This document shows positions 24,169 to 33,384 of a DNA stretch of 64,000 nt, in pieces (within the stretch, counting starts at the first letter, position 1; every line of letters begins with the position of its first letter). The stretch is from Maritimibacter alkaliphilus HTCC2654. GTDB taxonomy: Bacteria > Pseudomonadota > Alphaproteobacteria > Rhodobacterales > Rhodobacteraceae. The DNA is taken from contig NZ_CH902578.1 in NCBI RefSeq assembly GCF_000152805.1, forward strand, positions 3,769,906-3,833,905. Direction: 5' to 3'. The notes beneath the pieces were generated by a model. It did not search any database and had not been told where the DNA came from. It saw only the letters and a program-made list of their open reading frames with translations. A program made the position numbers and the translations under genes.

Positions 24169-25947
24169 TCAGAACGCCTCGGCTGCCAGTTCCATGACCG
24201 GCTCGGCGCCGCTTTCGATGCGCGCGAGGTGCATCTTGGTCGCCGGCAGCTGGCGCTTCATGTAGTAACGGCCCGTGGCGAGCTTCGTTTCATAGAACGC
24301 CGCGTCATCGGTGCCCGCGTCAAGCGCCTCGTGCGAGGCTTTGGCCATCGTGGCCCACATGAAGCCCAGAACGACGTGACCGAACATGGTCATGAAGTCG
24401 TAGGAGCCGGCGAGCGCGTGGTTCGGGTTTTTCATGCCGTTCTGCATGAAGAACATGGCCGCGCCCTGAAGGTCTTTCGAGGCGTCCTTGAGCGGGTCGA
24501 GGAAGTCGGCCTTGAGCGCCTCGTTGCCCTCGTTCTCCTTGATGAACGACTTGATCATCTCGAAGAAGCCCATGACATGCTTGCCGCCGTCCTGCGCGAG
24601 CTTGCGGCCCACGAGGTCGAGCGCCTGAATGCCGTTCGCGCCTTCGTAGATCATGGCGATGCGGCTGTCGCGGACGAACTGGGACATGCCCCATTCCTCG
24701 ATATAGCCGTGGCCGCCGAAGACCTGCTGGGCCTGAACCGCGCTTTCCAGACCCTTGTCGGTGAGGAAGCCCTTGAGCACCGGGATGATGAGCGAGACGA
24801 GGCCCTCGGCCTCTTCGTCGCCGTTGCGCTGCGAGCGGTCGATCAGTTCGGCGGACCACAGGACGAACGCGCGGGCGCCTTCGATGAACGACTTCTGATC
24901 CAGAAGCGCGCGGCGGATGTCCGGGTGCACGATGATCGGGTCGGCGGGTTTGTCGGGCGCTTCGACGCCGGTCACCGCGCGGCCCTGAAGCCGGTCACGG
25001 GCGTATTCCAGCGCGTTCTGGTAGGCGGCGGTCGCCTGACCCAGACCCTGCACGCCGACGCCCAGACGGGCCTCGTTCATCATGGTGAACATGGCGCGCA
25101 TCCCCTTGTGCTCGGTGCCGAGCAGGTAGCCGGTCGCCTCGTCGTAGTTCATGACGCAGGTGGCATTGCCGTGGATGCCCATCTTCTCCTCCAGAGCGCC
25201 GACCGACACGCCGTTGCGTTCGCCGAGCGAGCCGTCTTCCTTCACGAGGAACTTGGGCACGATGAAGAGCGACACGCCCTTGATGCCGTCGGGGCCGCCG
25301 GGAATTTTCGCCAGCACGAGGTGGATGACGTTCTCGGACATATCGTGATCGCCGGCGGAGATGAAAATCTTCTGCCCGCTGATCTTGTATGTCCCGTCTT
25401 CCTGCGGCTCGGCCTTGGTGCGCATGAGACCCAGATCGGTGCCGGAATGCGGCTCGGTCAGGTTCATGGTCCCGGTCCACTGGCAGGTCACCATGTTGGG
25501 GAGGTAGGTCTGCTTCTGCTCGTCCGTGCCGTGGGCATGGATCGCGGAATAGGCACCGTGGGTCAGGCCCTGATACATATTGAACGCCATGTTCGACGCG
25601 GTGAGGAATTCACCGACCGCCGAGCCGATCACGTGGGGCAGGCCCTGACCGCCGTATTCCGGGTCGCAGTCGAGACCGGTCCAGCCACCGTCACGCACCT
25701 GATCGAAGGCGTCCTTGAAGCCGGTGGGCGTGCGCACGACGCCGTTCTCGAGCTTGCAGCCTTCGAGATCGCCGACGCGGTTCAGCGGCGCCAGCACTTC
25801 GGACGAGATTTTGGCGGCCTCTTCCAGAATGGCCGAGGTGAAGCTCGGGTCCAGTTCGTCGTAGCCGGGAACGTCTTTGGTTTCGACCTTCATCACGTCG
25901 TGCAGAAGAAAGGCCATATCGCGGGTGTCGGGGGTGTAGCTGGGCAT
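24169..25947 (-). CDS. Acyl-CoA dehydrogenase (large, FadE/DmdC-type)
   Basis: A 592-residue flavoenzyme that introduces the 2,3 double bond into acyl-CoA. The family blocks are visible: [47 protein letters not shown] (FAD/substrate site), [39 protein letters not shown] and [23 protein letters not shown]. The extra C-terminal domain puts it in the roughly 600-residue class that includes DmdC, so 3-methylmercaptopropionyl-CoA is one possible substrate. The ATG at 25947 has GGGAGA just upstream; the longer open frame is not used. It follows the MerR gene by 52 bp. Confidence 0.9.
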   Translation of the reverse strand: MPSYTPDTRDMAFLLHDVMKVETKDVPGYDELDPSFTSAILEEAAKISSEVLAPLNRVGDLEGCKLENGVVRTPTGFKDAFDQVRDGGWTGLDCDPEYGGQGLPHVIGSAVGEFLTASNMAFNMYQGLTHGAYSAIHAHGTDEQKQTYLPNMVTCQWTGTMNLTEPHSGTDLGLMRTKAEPQEDGTYKISGQKIFISAGDHDMSENVIHLVLAKIPGGPDGIKGVSLFIVPKFLVKEDGSLGERNGVSVGALEEKMGIHGNATCVMNYDEATGYLLGTEHKGMRAMFTMMNEARLGVGVQGLGQATAAYQNALEYARDRLQGRAVTGVEAPDKPADPIIVHPDIRRALLDQKSFIEGARAFVLWSAELIDRSQRNGDEEAEGLVSLIIPVLKGFLTDKGLESAVQAQQVFGGHGYIEEWGMSQFVRDSRIAMIYEGANGIQALDLVGRKLAQDGGKHVMGFFEMIKSFIKENEGNEALKADFLDPLKDASKDLQGAAMFFMQNGMKNPNHALAGSYDFMTMFGHVVLGFMWATMAKASHEALDAGTDDAAFYETKLATGRYYMKRQLPATKMHLARIESGAEPVMELAAEAF

Positions 25948-25999
25948 GTTCTCTCCCTTTATCGTCCTGTAAACGATGCCGTTTTTCGTGGAAGGGCGG

Positions 26000-26398
26000 T
26001 TATTCCGCCGCTTCGTCCTGTTCCATCGAGGCAAGCATGTTGCGGCCCCATTCCAGCTGGTCGGCCAGTTCGCGAATGGCCTCGTCCAGCTCCGCGCGCT
26101 GTGCCTTGAGCTCGTTCAGATGCGTCTCGGCCAGCGTGATGGTGCGGGTGTATTGCGTCAGTTGCTGATCGCCCACGTCGTAGAGGTCGAGAAGCTGACG
26201 GATTTCTTCGAGCGGAAAGCCGAAACGCTTGCCACGAAGGATCAGCTTCAGCCGTGCACGGTCGCGGCGGGTGAACAGGCGTTTCTGACCTTCGCGGATC
26301 GGCGACAGCAGTTCCTTCTGCTCGTAAAACCGGAGCGTCCGGGCCGTCACGCCGAAATGGTCACACATCTCGCGAATGGTCATGAGATCGTCGGTCAT
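26000..26398 (-). CDS. MerR family transcriptional regulator (operon-proximal)
   Basis: A 132-residue MerR-type regulator: winged-helix DNA-binding domain at the N-terminus ([27 protein letters not shown]), then a dimerisation coiled coil (about 75-125). It has no metal-binding cysteines, so it is the type that senses an acyl-CoA or similar ligand, as in LiuR-like regulators. It is the first gene of the fatty-acid operon and an ACGT-rich palindrome lies about 70 bp upstream, suggesting autoregulation. The protein is clearly paralogous to the product of 26520-26912. The start at 26398 is preferred over the longer frame. Confidence 0.9.
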   Translation of the reverse strand: MTDDLMTIREMCDHFGVTARTLRFYEQKELLSPIREGQKRLFTRRDRARLKLILRGKRFGFPLEEIRQLLDLYDVGDQQLTQYTRTITLAETHLNELKAQRAELDEAIRELADQLEWGRNMLASMEQDEAAE

Positions 26399-26469
26399 GC
26401 CAAACTCCAAAAGTTGTTCGTGGACGTCACATAGGACGCCGCACATCGGAATTCAGCAAAAGATTACGT

Positions 26470-26483
26470 TTACGTCAACGTAA
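26470..26483. promoter_or_regulatory. ACGT-rich palindrome, probable MerR/LiuR-type operator
   Basis: TTACGT and ACGTAA are perfect inverted repeats around CA. With one mismatch the symmetry extends to CGTTTACGT / ACGTAACG. Palindromes of this kind are described for LiuR-type MerR regulators of branched-chain and fatty acyl-CoA catabolism. On the minus strand the site overlaps a TTGACG that could serve as -35 of the MerR-led operon, with TGAATT 17 bases further as a weak -10. Which of the two MerR proteins binds is unknown. Confidence 0.6.
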
Positions 26484-26519
26484 CGTGGCGTAACAACGTG
26501 GTGAGGTCCGCCGGACCGC

Positions 26520-26912
26520 TTATTTCATGGCTCGCGCGACCTGATCGCGCATGTCCTGAAGCTCTTCGCGCGCGGTCCGAAGCTCGCGAATCTGCTCGTC
26601 CAGCACGCCGAGCTGGCGGTCGGCCATCTCGACCCAGACCTTGTTCTGCGCCTCGGTGCCCTCTTCATCGTAGATCAAAAGGAACTGGCGGCATTCTTCC
26701 AGCGAGAAACCCCAACGGCGGCCGCGGATGATAAGCGTCATGCGCGCGACCTCACGCGGGCTGTACCAGCGCGTGCGCCCTTCTTTCTCGGGTTCGAGCA
26801 GTTCGATATATTCGTAATAGCGCAGCGTGCGCGGCGTCACGTCGAACTTCTCGCACATCTCCTTGAACGACAGGAGGTCGCCTTTCGCCTCGGGCGTGTC
26901 TTTCATCTTCAT
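26520..26912 (-). CDS. MerR family transcriptional regulator (operon-distal paralogue)
   Basis: A 130-residue MerR regulator with the HTH FKEMCEKFDVTPRTLRYYEYIELLEP, wing RWYSPREVARMTLIIRGRRWGFSLEE and a C-terminal coiled coil of Glu/Arg/Leu heptads. No metal-ligand cysteines are present. It is aligned residue by residue with the 26000-26398 protein over the DNA-binding part, so the two arose by duplication. It lies 121 bp upstream of that gene with the palindrome in between, and may be transcribed separately. The 186 bp on its other side (26913-27098) is the shared divergent region with the thioesterase gene. Confidence 0.88.
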   Translation of the reverse strand: MKMKDTPEAKGDLLSFKEMCEKFDVTPRTLRYYEYIELLEPEKEGRTRWYSPREVARMTLIIRGRRWGFSLEECRQFLLIYDEEGTEAQNKVWVEMADRQLGVLDEQIRELRTAREELQDMRDQVARAMK

Positions 26913-27098
26913 GGCCGTCGCTGGATTGTCCTCACTCTGACGCAGGGTAACGCCGGATTCGGGGAACGTCTAGTCATTTCGCTTTGCGGAATTGTATTTC
27001 ATTAATGGCGCATCCGTCCGACCCGATGCACGAAATTCCCCGCTCGGCCCTTGTAAGTGCGACCGCCTGCGCGAATAAACGAGAAAAACGGAGACACG

Positions 27099-27557
27099 AT
27101 GGACCGCAAGAAAAAAGCCCAGCTTGTCCGCCATTTCACCGAGGCGATTCCCTATTCCAAGGCGTTGTCGATGTATCTCGAGGAACTGGGCGAGGGGGAT
27201 GCCGTCATTTCGATGCCTTATGACGCGCGGTTCGTCGGTGATCCGACCACGGGTGTCATCCACGGCGGCGCGGTGTCGGCGCTGATGGATACGACGGGCG
27301 GGGCGGCGGTCATGAGCCACCCGGACGCCCCTCTCGTCACCGCGACACTCGACCTGAGGATCGACTACATGCGCGCGGCGACGCCGGGCCAGCGGATCGT
27401 GTGCCGGGCCGAATGCTATCACGTGACGCGCTCGGTCGCCTTCATGCGCGCCGTGGCGCATGACGACGATGCCGACAACCCGATCGCGACCGCCACGGGC
27501 GCCTTTACGGCGGACGGCGGGAAACCCTCGGTCGCGACGCCGGGAGCGCCGACATGA
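27099..27557 (+). CDS. PaaI-family hotdog thioesterase
   Basis: A 152-residue single-domain hotdog thioesterase. The signature TTGVIHGGAVSALMDTTGGAAV holds the conserved His-Gly-Gly and the catalytic acidic residue in the central helix; TATLDLRIDYMRAATPG is the next conserved strand. These enzymes hydrolyse acyl-CoA thioesters, often aromatic or medium-chain. The ATG at 27099 has CGGAG just upstream. Its stop overlaps the start of a second hotdog gene (ATGA), so the two are probably coupled and may form a hetero-oligomer. Confidence 0.87.
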   Translation: MDRKKKAQLVRHFTEAIPYSKALSMYLEELGEGDAVISMPYDARFVGDPTTGVIHGGAVSALMDTTGGAAVMSHPDAPLVTATLDLRIDYMRAATPGQRIVCRAECYHVTRSVAFMRAVAHDDDADNPIATATGAFTADGGKPSVATPGAPT

Positions 27558-28057
27558 AGCGCCCCGAACCGGTTCAAGTCGTGAAGGAACGTCGCGATGC
27601 GGCCCTGTCCGCGCTGGTGGAGCAGGTGCCCTATATCGGGTTTCTGGGGATTCACTTCGACCGGCGCGGCGACGAATTGACCGCCGTGCTGCCCTATACC
27701 GAAACCCTGATCGGCAATCCCGCCCTTCCGGCGATCCACGGCGGCGTGACGGCATCGTTTCTGGAGGTGACCTCGATCATAGAGCTGGGCTGGGCGCTTA
27801 TGTGGGAAGAGATCGAGAGCGGCGAACGCACCATCGAAGACCTCACGCCCAGTTCCATGCCCCGCCTGCCCAAGACCATCGACTTCACCGTCGATTACCT
27901 CAGGTCGGGCCTGCCGCGCGACGCCTATGCCCGCGCGCGCATCAACCGCTCGGGGCGTCGCTATGCCAGCGTCCATGTCGAGGCATGGCAGGACAATCGC
28001 TCGCGCCTGTTCGCGCAGGCGACCGGGCACTTCCTGATGCCCGCACGGGATGGTTGA
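27554..28057 (+). CDS. PaaI-family hotdog thioesterase (second copy)
   Basis: A 167-residue hotdog protein. PAIHGGVTASFLEVTSIIELG is the active-site region and KTIDFTVDYLRSGLPRDAYARARINRSGRRYASV the dimer strand. It is more diverged than the upstream copy, with an insert around WEEIESGERTIEDL. It starts on the ATGA overlap with the first thioesterase and overlaps the MATE gene by eight bases at its end. The pairing of two hotdog proteins with a MATE exporter suggests one transcript, but a joint pathway is not established. Confidence 0.83.
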   Translation: MKRPEPVQVVKERRDAALSALVEQVPYIGFLGIHFDRRGDELTAVLPYTETLIGNPALPAIHGGVTASFLEVTSIIELGWALMWEEIESGERTIEDLTPSSMPRLPKTIDFTVDYLRSGLPRDAYARARINRSGRRYASVHVEAWQDNRSRLFAQATGHFLMPARDG

Positions 28058-29366
28058 GACCGCTCAGGCGATCACGCATCGGCGGGTTCTGAAAATCGCA
28101 GTGCCCGTGGTGGCGGCGAACGTCACGGTGCCGATCCTCGGCGCCGTCGACACGGGGGTTGTCGGGCAATTGGGCGAGGCCGCGCCGATCGGGGCCGTCG
28201 GGATCGGGGCGATCATCCTGACCGCGATCTACTGGGTCTTCGGTTTCCTCAGGATGGGGACGGCGGGGCTGGCAAGTCAGGCACTGGGGGCCGGCGACCG
28301 GAGAGAGCTCGCCGCGATCCTGACCCGCGTGCTGATGATCGGCTTCGCGGGCGGTGCTGCCGTCATCCTGTTGCAGATCCCGCTGTTCTGGGCGTCGTTC
28401 CAGATCGCGCCCGCCTCGGATCAGGTCGAGGCGCTCGCCCGCGATTACATGGGCATCCGCGTCTGGTCGGCCCCTGCCATGATCGCGCTGTATGGCGTCA
28501 TGGGCTGGCTCATCGCACAGGAGCGGACGGCGTCGGTGCTGGTGGTGCAACTGACCATGAACGGCATCAACATCGTGTTCGACCTGCTGTTCGTCCTCGG
28601 CTTCGACTGGGGCGTGCAGGGGGTGGCGGTGGCGACCCTGATCTCGGAATGGTCGGGTCTGGCGCTGGGGCTCTGGCTGTGCCGAGCCGCCTTTCGGGTG
28701 CCGGACTGGCGCGACTGGGCGCGGGTGCTGGACCGGGCGCGGCTCGTGCGCATGGCACGGGTCAACACCGACATCCTGATCCGGTCCCTGCTGCTCGAAG
28801 TGATGATCGTGAGTTTCATGTTCATGGGCGCGCGGTTCGGTGACGTGGCCCTGGCGGCGAACCAGGTGCTACTCCAGTTCCTGCACGTGACGGCCTATGC
28901 GATGGATGGCTTCGCCTTCGGGGCCGAGGCGCTGGTCGGGCAGGCGCTGGGCGCACGCAATCGCGCGGCACTCAGACGGGCGGCCGTGGTGTCGTCGATC
29001 TGGGGGGCGGTGATCGTCGTGCTGCTGGCGGGGGTGTTCCTTGTGGCCGGGGGCGTCGCCATCGACATCATGGCGACGGACGAAGGCGTGCGGCAGGCGG
29101 CGCGCGATTACCTGCCGTGGATGGTGCTGGCGCCGATCATCGGCTGGCTGCCGTGGATGATGGACGGCATTTTCATCGGCGCGACGCGGACGGCGGACAT
29201 GCGCAACATGATGGTGGTGTCGCTGGCCGTCTACGGGCTCGCGGCGGTGCTGCTGGTCCCGGCCTTCGGCAACCATGGCCTGTGGGCCGCCTACATTATC
29301 TCATATGCTGCGCGCGGCGTGACGCTGGCGGCGCGCTATCCGGCGTTGGAAAGAAGTGCGGGCTGA
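28050..29366 (+). CDS. MATE family efflux transporter (DinF-like)
   Basis: A 438-residue membrane protein with twelve hydrophobic segments in two halves. The family motif begins ITHRRVLKIAVPVVAANVTVPILGAVDTGVVGQLG, the DinF subgroup pattern, and the second half starts near NTDILIRSLLLEVMIVSFMFMGARFGDVALAANQVLLQ. MATE proteins export cationic compounds driven by Na+ or H+. The substrate is unknown. It shares its 5' end with the thioesterase stop. Confidence 0.9.
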   Translation: MVETAQAITHRRVLKIAVPVVAANVTVPILGAVDTGVVGQLGEAAPIGAVGIGAIILTAIYWVFGFLRMGTAGLASQALGAGDRRELAAILTRVLMIGFAGGAAVILLQIPLFWASFQIAPASDQVEALARDYMGIRVWSAPAMIALYGVMGWLIAQERTASVLVVQLTMNGINIVFDLLFVLGFDWGVQGVAVATLISEWSGLALGLWLCRAAFRVPDWRDWARVLDRARLVRMARVNTDILIRSLLLEVMIVSFMFMGARFGDVALAANQVLLQFLHVTAYAMDGFAFGAEALVGQALGARNRAALRRAAVVSSIWGAVIVVLLAGVFLVAGGVAIDIMATDEGVRQAARDYLPWMVLAPIIGWLPWMMDGIFIGATRTADMRNMMVVSLAVYGLAAVLLVPAFGNHGLWAAYIISYAARGVTLAARYPALERSAG

Positions 29367-29413
29367 CGCCCGCGCAGGGTTAGCGGCGACCTGCCTGCGG
29401 CCGGTCGACGCGA

Positions 29414-29457
29414 TGCGGGGCCAGCCCCGCACCCCGAGGTTTCTGGAAACAGAGAAG
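29414..29457 (-). repeat. Gene-end hairpin repeat, copy C
   Basis: Read on the minus strand it begins one base after the arsC stop: CTTCTCTGTTTCCAGAAACC, TCGGGG and then the palindrome TGCGGGGC-TG-GCCCCGCA (29414-29431). The stem arms differ in sequence from copies A, D and E yet still pair perfectly. The position directly after a stop codon suggests a role in transcript ending or mRNA stability. Confidence 0.78.
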
Positions 29458-29458
29458 A

Positions 29459-29806
29459 TCAGAGGATGTCGAGCACCTGTTCCGGCGGGCGGCCGAGCCG
29501 CGCTTTGCCGTTCGCGAAGACGATGGGGCGTTCGATGAGTTTCGGCGTGGCGGCCATGGCGGCGATCAGGCTGGCCTCGTCGCTGTCTTTCGACAGGCCT
29601 TGCGCCTTGAATTCCGGCTCCTTGGTGCGCATCGCCTGAAGCGCGGTGAGGCCGAGGGCGGCGAGGGCCGCGCGGATCTCGTCCTCGGTCGGGGCGTCTT
29701 CGAGGTACTTGCGCACGTTGGGCGCGATCCCGCGTTCTTCGATCAGGGCCAGCGTTTCGCGCGACTTGGTGCAGCGCGGGTTGTGCCAGATGGTGACGTC
29801 GCTCAT
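29459..29806 (-). CDS. arsC: Arsenate reductase (ArsC, glutaredoxin-type)
   Basis: A 115-residue ArsC/Spx-family protein. The catalytic cysteine is in [19 protein letters not shown], with the [20 protein letters not shown]-terminal block that carries the arginine binding arsenate. Glutaredoxin-coupled ArsC reduces arsenate to arsenite; many chromosomal homologues outside ars operons have not been tested. No arsR or arsenite pump is adjacent. Its ATG overlaps the pyrD stop (ATGA), so expression is tied to pyrD. Confidence 0.9.
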   Translation of the reverse strand: MSDVTIWHNPRCTKSRETLALIEERGIAPNVRKYLEDAPTEDEIRAALAALGLTALQAMRTKEPEFKAQGLSKDSDEASLIAAMAATPKLIERPIVFANGKARLGRPPEQVLDIL

Positions 29807-30867
29807 AGCCAGTTCTCCGTTTCCGTGCCGATGGCGGTCGAGATGTGGTCGTGTCCGTCGGCGGCGAGCATCCGGTCGAGCCCGCGCGCGATGTCGTCCA
29901 CGAGGCTCAGGCCCTGATAGGCCAGCGCCGAATAAAGCTGGATCGCATGGGCGCCGGCCTTGATCTTGGCATAGGCGTCTTCTGGCGACGAGATGCCGCC
30001 GACGCCGATAAGCGGCAGGTGGCCGCCGGTCAGCTTGGCGAGGCGGGCCAGCGTACGCGTGGACTTTTCGAACAATGGAGCGCCGGAAAGGCCGCCTTTT
30101 TCGTCCCGGCTTGCACTTTTCAGACCTTCGCGGTCGAGCGTGGTGTTGGTGGCGATGATCGCATCGAGCTTTACCTCCTGCGCCACCTGCGCGATTTCCG
30201 CGATCTCGGCTTCGGTCAGATCGGGCGCGATCTTGAGGAAGACCGGGATGATCTTGTCCATCCCCTGCCGGGCGTCCATCACGCCCGACAGAAGCGCGCG
30301 GAGCGCCTCGGCCCCTTGCAGGTCGCGCAGCTTCTCGGTGTTGGGCGACGAGACATTGACGGTCACGAAATCCACCACCGGGCCGCAGCGTTTCAGCACT
30401 TCGACGTAATCGCGGGCCCGATCCGCGCTGTCCTTGTTGGCGCCGAGGTTCAGGCCCACCGGGACGCGCGTCTTGCGGTTTCGCTTGGTCAGACGTGCGA
30501 AGGCCGCGTCCATCCCGTCGTTGTTGAAGCCGAAGCGATTGATGACCGCGCGATCTTCGGACAGGCGGAACATGCGCGGTTTCGGTTTTCCGGGCTGGGG
30601 GCGCGGCGTGATCGCGCCGACCTCGACGAACCCGAACCCGGCCTGCGTCAGGGCATCGACCACCTCGGCGTTCTTGTCGTAGCCCGCCGCGAGCCCCACG
30701 GGGTTGGTAAGGTCCAGCCCCGCGACGTGGCAGGCGATGCGGGGCGAGGTGAAGGTACCGGGCAGGGGCACCACCCCCGCTTTCATCGCCGTCAGCGCCA
30801 GCCGATGTGCGCGCTCGGGGTCGACCCGGTGCAGGGCGAACAACCCGACCCGTTCGACGAGGTTCAT
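29803..30867 (-). CDS. pyrD: Dihydroorotate dehydrogenase (quinone), class 2
   Basis: The fourth step of pyrimidine synthesis: FMN-dependent oxidation of dihydroorotate to orotate using membrane quinone. The 354-residue protein has the class 2 N-terminal helix ([25 protein letters not shown]) that docks on the membrane. The FMN barrel shows [50 protein letters not shown] (catalytic Ser) and [19 protein letters not shown]. The ATG at 30867 overlaps the DUF952 stop and its own stop overlaps arsC, giving a three-gene coupled unit. Confidence 0.95.
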   Translation of the reverse strand: MNLVERVGLFALHRVDPERAHRLALTAMKAGVVPLPGTFTSPRIACHVAGLDLTNPVGLAAGYDKNAEVVDALTQAGFGFVEVGAITPRPQPGKPKPRMFRLSEDRAVINRFGFNNDGMDAAFARLTKRNRKTRVPVGLNLGANKDSADRARDYVEVLKRCGPVVDFVTVNVSSPNTEKLRDLQGAEALRALLSGVMDARQGMDKIIPVFLKIAPDLTEAEIAEIAQVAQEVKLDAIIATNTTLDREGLKSASRDEKGGLSGAPLFEKSTRTLARLAKLTGGHLPLIGVGGISSPEDAYAKIKAGAHAIQLYSALAYQGLSLVDDIARGLDRMLAADGHDHISTAIGTETENWL

Positions 30868-31202
30868 CGCACGTCCGCCGGAAGTTCGTGGCCGGTTTCG
30901 CCGAGCGGATAGGGTTTGGCCCAGACCACGTCGGTCGCGTCCAGCTTGCGGTAAAGATGCGGGAACAGGGCGCCGCCGCGCGACGGCTCCCACCTGAGCG
31001 TGTCGCCAAGCGCCTCGGTGTCGAAGGCGACGATCATCAGCCCGTCCTCGTTCGCGAAATGCTTCGCCGCCGTCTCGGCCACCTGATCGGCGGTCGAGAA
31101 ATGAATATAGCCGTCGGTGACGTCGATCGGCGCACCGTCGGTTTCGCCGGCGTCCTGATAGGACTGCCATTCATCTGCGCGGAATATCTTGTAGATCAGC
31201 AT
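30864..31202 (-). CDS. DUF952 family protein
   Basis: A 112-residue protein of the DUF952 family: [13 protein letters not shown], the central [19 protein letters not shown] and the end [18 protein letters not shown] are its conserved blocks. The fold is related to ADP-ribosyltransferase/glyoxalase-like small domains according to family knowledge; the biological role is unknown. First gene of the DUF952-pyrD-arsC unit, joined by an ATGA overlap. Confidence 0.85.
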   Translation of the reverse strand: MLIYKIFRADEWQSYQDAGETDGAPIDVTDGYIHFSTADQVAETAAKHFANEDGLMIVAFDTEALGDTLRWEPSRGGALFPHLYRKLDATDVVWAKPYPLGETGHELPADVR

Positions 31203-31339
31203 GACCGTCCCTTGCCGCGCGGGCGAGGTCTGGTCAAGGGGGGCCGATGCGCGGGGGCAGGCCGATGCCTGCGACGAGGGCAGATGCGCCTTTTACACGG
31301 GCGTCATGCAGATTTGGCAAGTGAGACGGGCGCTTGCCT

Positions 31340-31368
31340 TTGACAGGGGGCGCGACTCGTCACAATCT
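31340..31368 (+). promoter_or_regulatory. Probable sigma-70-type promoter of the 5'-nucleotidase gene
   Basis: A perfect TTGACA (31340-31345) is followed after 17 bases by CAATCT (31363-31368), about 40 bp before the ATG at 31409. The -35 is exact; the -10 matches the consensus in only three positions. The 206-bp region between DUF952 and this gene shows no other feature. Confidence 0.5.
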
Positions 31369-31408
31369 GACCGGATAGTCAAAACATAACGATACAGGGA
31401 GACACCCC

Positions 31409-32977
31409 ATGAAACGCGTCCTCGGCTCTGCCGCCGTGCTCGCTCTGTCCTCCGGCATGGCCTGGGCGGATTTCAACCTCACCATTCTGCACACCAACGA
31501 CTTCCACGCCCGGTTCGAGCCGGTCAGCAAGTACGACAGCGGCTGTTCGGCGGAAGACAACGACGCGGGCGAATGCTTCGGCGGCTCCGCGCGGCTCGTC
31601 ACGGCCATCGAAGAGGCCAAGGGCCGGGCCGAGAACTGGCTGCTCGTCGATGGTGGCGACCAGTTTCAGGGCACGCTGTTCTACACCTATTACAAGGGTG
31701 CGCTGGCGGCCGAGATGATGAACAAGATGGGCTATGACGGGATGACCGTCGGCAACCACGAGTTCGACGACGGCCCCGAAGTGCTGGCCGGGTTCATGGA
31801 TGCGGTGAATTTCCCCGTGCTCATGTCCAACGCGGATGTGTCGGGCGAGGAACTGCTGGCCGACAAGCTGATGAAATCGACGGTGATCGAGAAGGGCGGC
31901 GAAAAGATCGGCCTGATCGGCCTCACCCCGATCGACACCGACGAGTTGTCGTCGCCGGGCAAGAACATCATCTTCACCGATCCGTCCGACGCGGTGCAGG
32001 GCGAAGTGGACCGGCTGAGCGAAGAGGGCGTGAACAAGATCATCGTTCTCAGCCACTCGGGCTATGGCGTCGATCAGACGGTGGCCGAGAACACCACCGG
32101 CGTCGACGTGATCGTGGGCGGCCACACCAACACGCTGCTGGGCGACATGGACGGGGCGGCTGGCCCCTATCCGACCGTGGTGAACGGGGTTCAGATCGTA
32201 TCGGCCTATGCCTATGGCAAGTTTCTGGGCGAGCTCAACGTGACCTTCGATGACGAGGGCAACGTGACGGCGGCGTCCGGTGCTCCGCTGGTCATGGACG
32301 CGGCCGTGACCGAGGACGAGGCGACCAAGAGCCGGATCGCTGAAGCCGCCGCGCCGCTGGACGAGATCCGCAACAAGGTCGTGGCCGAAGCCTCGGCCGC
32401 CATCGACGGGTCGCGCGACACCTGCCGGGCGGGCGAATGCCAGATGGGCAACCTCGTCGCCGAGGCGATGCTCGACCGGGTCGCCGATCAGGGCGTGACC
32501 ATCGCGATCACCAACGGCGGCGGCTTGCGCGCATCCATCGACGCGGGCGAGGTGACGATGGGCGAGGTTCTGACGGTGCTGCCGTTCCAGAACACGCTGT
32601 CGACCTTCGAGACGACGGGGGCGAACATCGTCGCCGCGCTCGAGAACGGTGTGAGTCAGGTCGAAGAGGGCGCGGGCCGTTTCCCGCAGGTCGCGGGCCT
32701 TCAGTTCACCTGGGATCCCGAGGCCGAGCCGGGCAGCCGGATCGTCGACGTCTATGTCGCCTCCGGCATGGACTGGGAGCCGATCGACCCCGAGGAGACA
32801 TATCTCGCCGTGACGAACAACTACGTGCGCAACGGCGGGGACGGCTATTCGGTGTTCGAAGGGGCGGCCAATGCCTATGACTTCGGGCCGGATCTGGCCG
32901 ACGTGACGGCGGAATACCTCGCCGCGATGGGGCCCTACGAGCCCTTCACCGACGGACGGATCAAGACCGCCGAATAA
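31409..32977 (+). CDS. Secreted bifunctional metallophosphatase/5'-nucleotidase
   Basis: A 522-residue periplasmic enzyme of the UshA/5'-nucleotidase family. The signal peptide MKRVLGSAAVLALSSGMAWA is cleaved before DFNLTILHTNDFHARFE. The N-terminal calcineurin-like domain has metal ligands in TNDFHARF, DGGDQFQGT, VGNHEFDDG, LSHSGYG and VGGHTN. The C-terminal substrate domain has MGNLVAEAML and ITNGGGLRASIDAGEVTMG. It should dephosphorylate external nucleotides for phosphate or nucleoside uptake. Single transcription unit with a strong terminator. Confidence 0.93.
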   Translation: MKRVLGSAAVLALSSGMAWADFNLTILHTNDFHARFEPVSKYDSGCSAEDNDAGECFGGSARLVTAIEEAKGRAENWLLVDGGDQFQGTLFYTYYKGALAAEMMNKMGYDGMTVGNHEFDDGPEVLAGFMDAVNFPVLMSNADVSGEELLADKLMKSTVIEKGGEKIGLIGLTPIDTDELSSPGKNIIFTDPSDAVQGEVDRLSEEGVNKIIVLSHSGYGVDQTVAENTTGVDVIVGGHTNTLLGDMDGAAGPYPTVVNGVQIVSAYAYGKFLGELNVTFDDEGNVTAASGAPLVMDAAVTEDEATKSRIAEAAAPLDEIRNKVVAEASAAIDGSRDTCRAGECQMGNLVAEAMLDRVADQGVTIAITNGGGLRASIDAGEVTMGEVLTVLPFQNTLSTFETTGANIVAALENGVSQVEEGAGRFPQVAGLQFTWDPEAEPGSRIVDVYVASGMDWEPIDPEETYLAVTNNYVRNGGDGYSVFEGAANAYDFGPDLADVTAEYLAAMGPYEPFTDGRIKTAE

Positions 32978-32995
32978 GGCGCGTGACGTGACGGG

Positions 32996-33029
32996 AGCCC
33001 CTGCCGGGAGACCAGCGGGGGCTTTCTTT
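32996..33029 (+). terminator. Rho-independent terminator after the 5'-nucleotidase gene
   Basis: AGCCCCTGC (32996-33004) pairs with GCGGGGGCT (33015-33023) with one G-U pair, and is followed by TTCTTTTT. It lies 19 bp after the stop codon. Confidence 0.85.
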
Positions 33030-33072
33030 TTGCGCGCCTGCGCCTATCTTTGTCATCGAAAGGATCACGCGC

Positions 33073-33381
33073 ATGGATCACCCCCTCATGGACCTCATCT
33101 CGGCCAAGATCGCCGAGGCCGAGAAGAACGGCGAGTTCGACAACCTGCCGGGTGCGGGCAAACCGCTGCCGCCCGAGGACGACCCGGAGAACGCGCTCCT
33201 GCGCCGTGTGATGCAGGAGAACAACGCGGTGCCGCCCTTCATCGCGCTGGGCCGCGAGTTGGAAAAGCTGCGCGAGGAGTTGCGCCAGACCACGGATGCC
33301 GTGTCGCGCAAGGACATCATGAAAGAGATGTCGATGATGGAGGCGCGGATCGCCATCGCCCGCAAGGGCTGGACCGGCTGA
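33073..33381 (+). CDS. DUF1992 family protein (DnaJC28-like)
   Basis: A 102-residue protein of the DUF1992 family: HPLMDLISAKIAEAEKNGEFDNLPGAGKPL is the diagnostic first half, followed by a helical region with LGRELEKLREELRQ. In animals the domain occurs in DNAJC28; the bacterial function is unknown. It is three bases upstream of the SRAP gene, so the two are cotranscribed. Confidence 0.85.
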   Translation: MDHPLMDLISAKIAEAEKNGEFDNLPGAGKPLPPEDDPENALLRRVMQENNAVPPFIALGRELEKLREELRQTTDAVSRKDIMKEMSMMEARIAIARKGWTG

Positions 33382-33384
33382 TCC

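Noticed and set aside
29459-31009. A single 516-codon frame joining arsC to the region opposite pyrD in another frame
   Set aside because: Only its last 115 codons (from ATG 29806) show ArsC sequence. The rest is the out-of-frame reading of pyrD and DUF952.
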